DNA of 64,000 nucleotides. Source: Macrocystis pyrifera (lineage: Eukaryota; Sar; Phaeophyceae; Laminariales; Laminariaceae). The notes beneath the pieces were generated by a model. The model searched no databases, was not told where the DNA came from, and worked only from the letters and a program-made list of their open reading frames with translations. Positions within the stretch are counted from its first letter, which is position 1. Every line of letters begins with the position of its first letter. The position numbers and the translations under genes are program-made. Below are positions 50,288 to 62,200 of the stretch, piece by piece. The stretch is taken from NCBI GenBank assembly GCA_031763025.1, contig JASSKH010000016.1, positions 5,518,001 to 5,582,000 of the forward strand, read 5' to 3'.

Positions 50288-53200
50288 ACCCTAGGTAGCT
50301 CGGCAGGCTACAGCGCCTGCGTACACCATGGACTTGGCTCTTGGCATAGACGAGGCCGCAGCGCGGACGCGTCTCGCACTCGTGCTGAGATACGTCCGCC
50401 GAAAACGACAGGCCCAGTTGGCGCTACCCACTTGTTCCCGGATAGGGTGAGGGGTGTGCCGCGTTGGGGACATGGGTTTGCAGCAAGTCCGGCAGAAAGA
50501 CGCTCCGGCGCACTGGATGCTGTGCTGGTGCCGCTGAACCCGGGCATCCCGGGCATCCACCCCTCCCCGACCACGGGAGCACCCGTCTGCCGTACTCATT
50601 CAACCAAGTCGTGGCGGCCACCGCTGCTGCTGTTCATGCTCAGCTGGCACGGTGATGATCGGATGGCCGAGTGGAGGGGACAGGCTGTTTTCAATTCTAT
50701 CTGCTATATTCGGCTATACCTACAAAAAGAGAACGCATATATCGCCGTGCGGTATTTTTTTTCCCCCAAGGAGATATTCGTGTTCTGCGGACCACGGAAT
50801 CGCGAGCATATCGCCATGCCTGACGTTTACATGAAACTCGAGACGCACATGATTTGGTTCTAAATGTCAAAATATCGCGATTTTCTTGAGTCTCCTATAA
50901 CTCTGTTTTGGGGGCGCGATCGTGGCCGTGACTGGAGGACGTGAGACCAATCAGACTATTGGAGGGGCTGGGTTTTACGGTAGAGGTGTTTATAGTGAGC
51001 ACTGCCACGGCATGCAGGGGCGGTGGCTTATTCTCTGAGCTCCTCGCATGAGGAGCTCGATCCTAAGAGCTTTTGTTCGCGCGACCCCTGAATTAACTAT
51101 ATTCAGCAGTGGTCCCTCTGCAGTGCCGTCTGCCCGCCATACGTAGTGCCTCTGAAATCGCTTTATGGACACATATGGGGATCAACCAATGCGGCAGTGT
51201 GCGAAGTAGTGCTGAATGTTGCCGCAGCGTATAGCGCCGCTGGCGCATACATACCGGCACTATATATAAGGGCCACTTGCCGTAACGGTAAAACTTATCG
51301 TACTGCCCGGCAATAGTTGGTAACTTGTCTTTCAACTCGAGGAACTCAGTCGGCCAGGGAAGTATTGCCTCAGAAGGCAAAAAGTTGCAATCCCTACCGC
51401 GGGGTGAGTCTACCACGGAGAACCCATTTTTTCTGACCCCGCCCATTACTTTTGGGGGGCCTTTTACAACAGACAAACCTGGCCTCACAACCGAATAGGA
51501 GAGAAATATGCCAAGTTAAGCCCGGTACACGATCCTGTAGCCTAGGTATCCAACGGCTACCGTGAAGAGTTAGGTTCGCCAACAGGGATGCGATCGTCTT
51601 TCAGAGCACTCGATTTTTTGTTTTCCCAGAATACGGGAAAGATTGCGTCAATAATACCGAACGACAGCCATGGTGTTTTCGTGAAGATTTGGCCGAGGGT
51701 CTTCCGAAAATACTTCGCATGTTCGACGTTTTAGGCACCGACCGCCCTTGCCGTTCAATGTCGAGAGAGAACGAGCGCTGAGAAAACGATCGCGCCCACC
51801 CCAGTGCGAACTCAACGCTCTTTTTCCGGTAATGTCATAAAGCATACCTGGCGCTGGCCAGGACATCCCACTGTCGTGAGAAAACGAGCAAAATGAGAAA
51901 GACAGGGTTGAGATTTGCAGAAAAAATATACTAAGAAACCCGGGAGCCGTTTGTACCGAAGTTTAGTTCGGACCGCACCCAATTCTCGATTAGGAAACCC
52001 CAAGCCTGAAACAGACCTCTTATTTCTTAACAGTTATCCGGCACCACTGTGCAACATCGGTGCCCAAATACGTTGGGTTGGCTCCCCACCCGTTTTCGAA
52101 TTTGAAATCCAAGTCTGAACCATATGTTTCCTTTTCCTTGTCAGTTGTTCGCCGGTGCCCACATATGCTGGGTGTTCGTAGCTTTTTCCCTACTGTAGTT
52201 GAGGAGGAGGTCCTTCCGTGAAAAAGGGTTCGTGCTCAAGAAGTGGGAACCTGACACCTGTATAAGCACGGCTCTCAGAGGGTTAGGTTAGATATCTACG
52301 GTAGATGATCTCAAACGATCTGCTGTAGATCGGATTAGTCTGTCCGTCAGGTGACAAATGTTTGGGCTCAAAAAGTGAAACCCCATTATCTGGCGTAGAA
52401 CGGCCCCACTGTGTTTTTCCCCCCTCGCGTTCGGCGTTTCCTGTCGTACATACGAAGGGGAACCGGCTTTATTTTGAGAGGGGGATCATTGATTCGCGAT
52501 GTATGTGACACAATACGAAGTACCCTATTAGTACCAGCCCCGTACCCGATTTGAACCGTTGGAATCGTTGGAAGAAATTTCCAAGAATATTCTCCACATC
52601 TGACAGATCGCCGATCCGCCACTTCATGATCTAGATCTTTCAGGACATGATATATTCTTGATCTGTACCGGTGTGACCTAGTTCCTATGGCTGGGTCGGA
52701 GCCGCACACTTTGCCATGATCTACGAGTAGCAACATGTTTTGGCGTTGGATCTGTGTAAGTTATACAGGGTCCTGGTCAATTGTCTAACTACGTGGGAGG
52801 AGAGTTTCCATCTGGTTCGGCATACAACCGACGCCACTTGACGGTTTCACATGCCTCATACCGACGCTGCTATTAGTGCGTGTCACCGCCCTAAATTACT
52901 CCGGTGAGGATCTGATCTAGGGGATCCATTAAGGTGCCCCATAAATAATATGCCCTCAAAAATAACGTTTGGAGTACATACTAAAATATATATATATATT
53001 GGTGCTTTTGTTTTAGTCCATTTTGTGAAAGAAGAAACTTTTGTCTCGAAGTAGCACATACGCAGGCAGACAGGGACGCTCTCTAAGCGTGGCTGGACTC
53101 TGCTGGACGCCAGGGACTTCAGCCTTCCAATGGTACTGCTATTTCGGGGGACCATAATAAATAGGGCCTATGGTACACACTACATACTTACCTATTTTTA

Positions 53201-56200
53201 CTACGAAAACTTGGTCCTATTTACTATGGTCCCCCGTAATAATAGACGATATAGATCATCTAGATGTTCTACCTGACCTATCTGTCCGATGCGTGAAAAA
53301 TTCGAACGCCCCCTCCCCCCTCCCTCCTCCCCCCTCCCTTGACCTAACACCCCCTTGCTGCAGCAGGCACCAACAGCCGTTCGCACAACCAAATGCGCGG
53401 GGGTGGCCGTCTTCCCCCAATACATTCGTTCGTGATGCCGCCGCTGGTGCGACGGGGGAAGGGAGTGGTGGGGATGGGGCGGGGGTGGACGCATCAACAC
53501 GAGATTCTGCCCTAAACCGGAAATCAACCCTCTCGAGGGAGGGCTCAAGTGAGGCCGCCCAGCTTAGCGACGGCGACGCGCTGTCGGGCTTGTCGCGCCA
53601 GAGCGCGCTAGACCGGACCAACCCCGATCAGGAGCAGCCGACGCTCCAGAAGATGGGAACGGGAGACTCGACAGGGTCGGGAGGCGGCGCTGAATCAGAA
53701 GGTCTTTTGGGTAGACCCGTCGTTTCCAAGCAAAGGAGGATGTCAAGGATTGGAAGGACGTCGTCCGAGGTCCCCGTCCCTGTTGCGAAGGAGGCGGGGG
53801 GGGGGGGGGGGGGGGGGGAGGAGACGTCCTTCTCAATATCTGGGTATGGGCAGTAACGGTGCCTCGTCGCCGTCCGGTGGGGATAGACGAAACTTGCGGG
53901 ATAATATCGGGAAAATGAGCGCACTAGCGGTGGCAAAACTTCGGGGGGGGGATCAGGACATGGCTTCATCGAGAAGGTCCATCGCTCCGAGAAGCGGGCT
54001 GACGCACAGAAGGTATGTATGGCCCTTTACCTCTACCGATATATTTTCGTTTGTTTGTTTGTTTGTTTGTTCGCTCGTTTGTGTACTTGTTTCGTATTGT
54101 TGTTGTTGTTTTTTTTTTTTTTTTTGCCTGTTTTTGCTTGTTTGTTCGTTGGCTTCTCCATCCCATCTAGTATTATCATCTTCGCCCCATGTACCGCTCC
54201 AGCTTTCTCTCCCTTTCGTAGCATAGCAGGCACTCCCCCCCCCCCCCCCCCCAACACTTAAAGGCGCTTCGCGCTTGATGCAAGCAATGTCTGCCGGTGA
54301 AAACCCGACGTGCTCCGTCCCGGCATTGTAGGGATACGAGGGTCTATGTTCATACGACTACGGCCATGCATGATAATGAGTACAAGCCCCCCCCTCTTAT
54401 AGTGGGATACAACTCACTCTGCATGTGATTCTCTGAGCACTGCAGGTTTTGCTTCGCGCTTGGAGCAAGCACCAATGCCTGCCTGGTCGGTGAAAACCCG
54501 ACGTGCTCCGTCCCGGCATTATAGGGATGCGAGGGTCCTATGGTCATACGACTACGGCCGTGCGTGACATGAGTACCCCCCTCCCCTCCCCTACGTACTA
54601 CGGTGCGCGTGTACTCCGTACACTTGTGTTGATAATTGTGTTGGCAGTCCTGATTTTTGCGGTTTTTTTACTCGGAACCGTTGTTTGTGCCGACGTTTCC
54701 TTCGTTACCCTTTACAACATAGGTGTGCTACTATAATGGTTGTTGCACATCTTGGCCGAAATATTTCTGACAGACTGGGGGGCTATCCTCGACTAGAGAA
54801 CTACCCAATGTCGCTGAGAATGCGAAGCATTATTGAGCGAAGCAGTTTATGTGCTTTTAATTCATAAAGGACGAACTTCATGGTTGATTCTCATGCTGAC
54901 GGAAGGGCGCACTGACGGAGATCTGGAACTAGTACACCAACATGCACGCGAACGAGCGAGTGTACTCCTCTGCCCCCAGTGTCTCACTCACAGCCACGTG
55001 GGCATAGCAGACACACACGGGCGAACGCCACGACACTACCTTCAGTTGGTGTAGATTGGCCTAGGAGCTAGGCTATCGCTGTAGACAGTTCTTGTGTTTA
55101 CACTATTTTTCGTAGGCTACGTATTGAAGGCCACGGGATCGTTCATGGGGTTAAGTTTTCGTTTTTTTAATCTCAAAATCAGTTTTCTAGGCGAAAGTAT
55201 ACAGCTCTCCAAGAGAGGAAAAGCCTCAGAATAAAAAAAGAAAGATAATAATCTTACCGTGGCACAGCAGCGTCTCATTCGTACCGAGTACCTTTTGGCA
55301 AGTTCCCCAATGAAGCAGTGTTACGGCAAAAACAAGTTCCAACCCAACCGGCCGTCTATACTCCCACCCACCCTCCCTCCCTCCCTCCCTCCCTCCACCG
55401 TTTAATCTGTAACAACAAAAACGCTATTAATAGGAATATGTGCCCCAAGGGTCGCGACCCCATCTGCATAGCTTGACCGCTTACATAGACATATCGCACC
55501 GAGCGCGTATGTGCACCATTTGCGAGTAGTCCTCCAATCTCCAATTTGAAACAGAGCGTGTTACGGAGAAACCAACCCAACCCACCGTCTACCCCCGCCC
55601 TCCCTCCCTCCCTCCCTCCCTCCCTCCCTCCCTCCGCTAACAACGTGCAACAAACAAAAAACACCACCCCAGGGGTCGAAACTCCATCTCGCTTGAGCGG
55701 TCTACCAGGGGAGTAATGTCGCGGAGGGATCCGGTTTCCCGAAGAGCTCCTATGACCAGGCGAGTCGCCCAGCGCTGTTGCTGCTCTCTCCCACTGTAGG
55801 TCCCAGAGCTTATAGACTGGACTAGATAGACTGGGCTAGATATACTGAACTACATAAGCTGGATAGACACCTGCATTTTTTGGGGGAACGTATCGATCGG
55901 GGTATACAGGCGTCGGCATAAATATAGACTTTAAAGTAGCTATTATTACGAGCCACAAAACGCGCCAGTCAGACGCAAAATACACAGAAACTCCGCTAAA
56001 TTCTACCGCGAGCGGCCGACCGTAGCACCTAGCCAAACTATATATTACGCCCACTTTTGCTCAAAAGTCAACTGACAGCCTTGGTTAGCGCTAGTATATA
56101 GTCCCCGTCTGGCACGAGCAGCATCCGTGTGGAACATTCTAAGCACCTTATTGGTGTTGTTTACCCTGCGCTGTGGGCATGTGTTTGAACGATCAGGGGT

Positions 56201-59200
56201 GGCTCCGGGGACGCGGGCCCAGCTGACGGGGCGGGACCCGTACTAGCGGCGCAAGTGCTGAAGGATAAACATGCCGTGAAGGTGAGACCGCGTTTATTCG
56301 GTTGGGGGGTGGGATGCGTACGTATCACCCATACCAGGTAAGGCTCATCCCATGGTAGCGCTTGCGCTTTCATAGCTCAACAATTTCCGGCCGGTTTAGC
56401 TTCATCAAGTGAGCATCTACCGGTTAGTACGATTGTCTTACTCTGCCTGGGGTTTCACGTAGAATATGTTTGTTTTACGTGTAGGACTATTGCGTAGCAA
56501 AGAGAAATGTTGGCCGCGGGTGGCGCGTGAACACAGACGTTGTTCGGATTCTTTTTTTGGGCGACGATATTAAGCTCCTTCTGGTGTGAAAAGCTCAGAA
56601 CATAAGACGCCGCCCCTGTATGCCGTGGTGGCATTGCTCGTATATTTCATAAGGCCTCCTCCCTTGAGGAGCGCCCTCTACCGTCCCCACCCAACACCCG
56701 AATTTTTTAAGGAAAAACCAAAAACGTACGCTGTAGAACGTTTACCTTTCGGAAGGCTTTTCGACGTGGGGGTGACGCAAGAATAACCCCGATGACTTTT
56801 ATTGGTGGAGCTAAAAACCAACCAAAGACCCGCCAACCGTTCCAATTTTGAAGCCTATACAGCCCGAACTGATGAAAAGTGCATAACGACCAGCGAAGGA
56901 AAATTGGCACATATACACAGATGTCTGGGACTTCCCCGCCCCCCTGCACAATGTAGGCGTAACGCAAAACCGTTCTCGTGGAGAGATACTGAACAAATGT
57001 AGCACACCATTAGGCGCACCGAATTGAGAGGTTGTCGACCGATACCTTTGTGGGAATTTGCTACGTTGTTCAATGTCTCCATAAGATTTTCTTCATGTTC
57101 GGCATTGTTCAGGTGGGCGGCACCTGTGTACCAGTATGTATACTACGCCCGATACACATTCCCACGGAATTGTACCCCTCTGAGAGTAAATATAAGGACT
57201 ACTTAGTTTTAGTAATAGTGTCTACACGGTCCTTATATTCCGGCCCAGAGTGGTTCTGCAGTTGAGGAGGCCTGATTTTTTTTTGCTTAAGGCCTTGAGA
57301 CCGCAGTCCCGTTTAAGGTGCAGATTACTTGGGATTGGAGTGGTATGAGTGGTTTGCCCCCAAAAAGGGACTGCAGTTCTTTAAAGGATTAAGTAAAAAC
57401 GAAATGTGACCCAAACCGTAGCACAAAAAACAAACTTCCGCATGTAAAGAAAAATATTATTAGGGATCGGGAACCGATATGGTAATAATCTGCAGTTCGT
57501 TGTTGTAGAGAGAATTGGGCCTCATGGTTCATATTCTTCAGCTGAGTGCGTATTAGTAGTAGCTCACTTTGACAGCAGCAGCTGGCATTGCATGGTTGAT
57601 CGCGTTTGTGGGAACACCAAGTGGATACCGCACGAAACGGTGCAAGCAGACTGGTAGAACACGCGAACAGACAGGGCTGTTTGCTTGCAGCTGGACAGCG
57701 GTCGCTCGCTGGGTCGGGTATTTCGTGAATTCTCGCGAGTTCAGGAGCTCATCTCTTGAGGTTGGCGAAAGATGAAAGCACATCGGAGTTGGAGTGCACA
57801 ATACAAACAACTTGTTTAATGTAACACATACGAAATCACACCAACAACAAAATGTAAGGAGCACACAAGTGTTGGACGTATCACTCTATCGAGAGCAGGA
57901 ACGATGCTTTCCGTCTCGAAAGGGATGATGCGTGGTCAATGGTTAAATGACCACTACGTAAGGCAAGCAACAAATGAATACGCCCCCTCCCTCCTGCCGC
58001 AACACGGGATCGTGAAGGGTTACAGACTAGGGTTGGAGCACGAGATGCTCTGTAACCAGACCCTAGGTTTGCATGCATGCATGTTGCTTTGTTCCAGCCT
58101 TGCTGCCGGCGCCCAACACTCGAAATATCGTACAGCAGCGCGGACACCGGTATGTATGTGTAACTCGGAAAGCCAGAGCCTAAAACGATTCGTCGTGCCC
58201 AAACTAAAACGACGGCACTTGGCCAAATTTCGAAAAGTGGTACCAGGTACATCATTACCGACCCAACGATGGTACATCGCAACCGGTCCAAAGGGAGTAC
58301 CTGGTACGTCGTAGCATGCTAAAAAATATAGTACCAGGTACACCAGTAGCGGTCCGCCTATAGTGCCGATTGAGCAGTGCCGGCTGCTCGCTGTAGTGGT
58401 GGTGAAATCGATTGACACACATGGAATTAACCATTACGTGGGACCATAGTAAATAGGACCAAATATTGTTCGTAAAAATACCTAAATATATAGGTTTTTA
58501 TGTATGCCATAGGTCCTATTAACAATAGACCCCCGTGATAGTGTGGCCTTGTGCGGAGTAGTGCCGGCTGCCGCTATAGTGCCGAGATTGTTGGCTGGCG
58601 CACACCGGCACTTTAGAGCAACTGTCGCTGTATGTCGAAATCGACCCAAGGACGGTTGAGGCAACCTCAACCCATCTCTACATGAGGGGACACGTACGAA
58701 ATCCGAGACGTGTTTATGACAACCGGTGCATCCACGCACACGCTTGTATCGAAATATCACTGAATTAAACAGTCGCGGGCGCTTTTCTGTCGAGACGAAC
58801 TCTTGCCCACTATGTATATACAGGGAGTACAGCTTTCTGGATGACACGCTTTGTACTGATGGCTGTGTGCCGGCCGGTCCATCAATCTTCTTGCCGCGCT
58901 GTGCGGGGGGCATGCCCTTACTCAGCGAGGACCGTCACCCCCTCGCCCTGCCCCCTCCCCCGCCCCGCCCTATGGCCATAAGACTTCGGCCATGCATGAC
59001 ATGAGTGCACCCAACCCACCCCCTCTCCTAAACCCCCGCCCATCCCTTCGCCCCCCATCCTCTTCCCCCTACCCCCTTTCCCCCCCCCCCTCCCCTTCCC
59101 TTCCTCCCATTCCCCCCTCCCCCAATTCTCCCCTCTTACCTCCGTCGCCCCCTCCCTCCATCCCTGCCCCCCCCTTCCATCACTCATCTCTCCCCCCTCT

Positions 59201-62200
59201 CTCTCCTCTCCCCCCCCCCCCTCCCCCGCCACTTCGCCCCCACCCCATCCTATTATCGTCCCCCTTCCCCCCATTGGTAAACCCGATGGTCAGATGGAGG
59301 GCTTGGAGGCAATGAGTGCTGAAGACGTGAGCGGAGTGGGCCAAGCCGCGAAGATCATCGCGTGGATGCGCCGAGAGTGCCCGGACTTGGTGTCCGTGGC
59401 CCCGCTGCTGAAGGAGCTCAGGTTCACTGGGTTTTCAGACTCGAGGTTTGTGCGGCGAGTTGTCCTTTTTTTTTTGACAAAATATCTGAAAATTCTTGCC
59501 AGTTCCACACATGGGAACAGATCAGATCAGATCAAGTCAGATCAGATCGGATTCCCGGTTATTCATGATCTATATCGTTCATTTGCAGTTGTCGTCTCCT
59601 CAACCTGTGTAATCTATGGTAGCTCATGTTGGCGCGGGTGGAAGCTGTGAATTCTGCATGATCTACTCTAGTAGCACATGTCTCCTGGGTCGATTGTGTA
59701 TTACATAACAGATCTTTGCACAGCACATCATGTCAGCAGGTTAGTACCGGCATCGTCTAGGTCATAATCTGTCCTATGTCATGATATGCCCGATGTATGG
59801 ATAGTTCGTCATATTATGAGTAATTTTTAATGGAGACGGTGCGGTCAGAGGAAAAACAAAAGCCAATTCGAGAAACAAAGTACAAGGAACTGATGGGGAA
59901 AATGTTTCGTGTGCGAGAGCGTGCCGAGTTGGGCGCGTTCGTTGGCGCTGGTAATCGAAGTGGGAAAAAGCTCTGGAAGGAACGATGTGAGAACGCCTCC
60001 ATTAGACTAGCGACTAGGATGCTTATTCGCTACGTGCAACGATTGCCAAACATGGTACAACCGCTACAGTATTTATCATCTTTGTCCCGTCCTCTTCCTG
60101 CAACCTGGAGCCCCCCCCCTCTCGCTGGGGGAGTTTGATACACCAGATAGCAGCGCGAAAACGATCGCTATCCTAGGAAATAGATGGTGGGCACAGGCGG
60201 CCAAACAGGAAGGGGGTAAGATTAGCGAAACATTTTCTATGTAGTATATAGAAATAAATCACCGCCCAGTTGTTGGAGGTGTCTCTAATAGGAGTAGGAA
60301 TGGTGCTCCGTCTCGAAAGGGATGCGTGGTCAACGGTCAAATGACTAAGGCAAGCAAGAAATGGGTACGCCTCCCCCCACCCCGCCCCCCTCTCGCTCAG
60401 GGCTCTAAACGGATGCGTGGCCAATGATCAAATGACTAAAGCAAGCAACAAATGAGTACGTCCCCCCCCCGCCCCCCTCCCCGCCCCCCGTGCCTCCTCG
60501 CGGGGATGGAACTCCGGAAGGGAAAATATTGAGCAAGAGACGCACGACACTTTAGTTGTGCATGTCCTCGTTTCGATTCGAAGCATATTAAAGTAGGGCT
60601 GTACGTGAGGTATGCCTCAGCTAGGCTTTACCGCTACTTGTTGTAGCACTTGGGTGACGAAGTAAGAGAACGACCTGATTCAGTCTTTATCAACTACGCA
60701 GCACGAGTCCCGACCCTGAAACGCGCTACGAGCGGTCAAGACTACGAAAAAAAAAAAGACGCACAAGTCAGCAAAACCTACCGCAAGCAAAATAAGCGTA
60801 ACAACCAACTACTATTACGCGGGGACCATAGCAAATAGGACCTACGGTACACACAAACTCTTAAATATATCCCTATTTTTACTAACAATAGTCGGTCGTT
60901 TTACTATTGTCCCCCGTAATACTAGACTAATAACATACCAGCTTACCAGGTAGGTGGTCGCTCGTAGTCAGCCAACTCCCAGCCCTCAAAACGTTCCACA
61001 CCTCGGGAAGACGATCAATGCTCAATTCATCATCTAGATATTTTTTTCGAGGCAGATCAGATCTATTCCTGATCTTGTCTGTATGTATGAACCCCGAGCT
61101 TGTTTTTTCGGAGGGGGGGGGGGAGACCCGAATGATCTGCAACTATCTACTGTCGCGTGTATCGATATATGCAGATCCTGCACAGCCTTTTGCTAGCGGC
61201 AGGAGGTGCGAGAACTACGGTACATATGCAGACGGTCTACAATAGGCCATGATGCGCCCGAGATGTGAAATATGTCTCCTTCCGATTTTTTACGCACAGA
61301 AAAATAGAACGCCTCATCTCGGTCGTTTTCCCAGAGCACCTCGTGGTCGGCCAGCCCACAGCTCAAACATGAACGTTTTCGTTCCCATGAAACGCCCCAA
61401 AACATGAAGTAAAAAAACGCCTCTTTTTCTCGCTCCCAGGGCAATTTCCGCCCTGCCCCCGGACGTGCGTCACCGCAACCTGGAGCGCCTGGTGGTGGAA
61501 GTGATACGGAGAGCACTGGGCCGACGAGGGGAAGCGGCTTCTGCTCATCATCGAGGACGCCCAGTGGATGAACCCGTACAGCATGAAGCTTCTCCTTAAG
61601 GCGAGAGAGGGAGAGAGGTCTTGTTAGGGGGGGGGTCCAGGGTTTGAAAAAGCAACCAAGCTGCTTCCTTAGCCACCTTGGTACTTGAGAGAGCGGGAGA
61701 ACTGACGATGAAAAAAAAATGCGAGTACTGCAGCGGCCATGCTGCGTGATCAGGGGGGTAGGGTTGGAGAAGTGAACAGCTGCTTCCTTAGCCAACTTGG
61801 GGGGACTTAAGAGAGGGAGAAAATCGATGATGAAAAAAATGACGATTTCAGCAGCGGCCATGCTGCGTAATTTGGATGGATGGTATTACATTTGGGCGTC
61901 CGAGTTACAACATGAGGAAGTCGTTTGTTGTACCCGTATTGCGGGACGCTCACGCCCCTCGTAGGTTGCTGCAGTAGCACCAAAGTTATCCTTGTCGCTA
62001 TCTCTCAAAAGGGCCCCCAGAGAGATAATGTTAGGGTCAGGGTTGGGGCACCAAGCGCCTCCTGAACAGGACTATCAAGGCCAAGAAGATTGATTGCTCA
62101 TCATTTTTTTTGTTTTGTTTCGTGCATCCACTTTTTTTCTCAACGTTACATACGAAGCTGTTTTTTGGGAGTGAGATTCGTGTGTGAAAAAAAAACAAAG

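Noticed and set aside
50231-50863. A 210-residue open frame starting with poly-Ala.
   Set aside because: The poly-Ala is the CTG repeat; only the part 50295-50446 has splice sites in phase. The remainder after GTGAGG has no family features.
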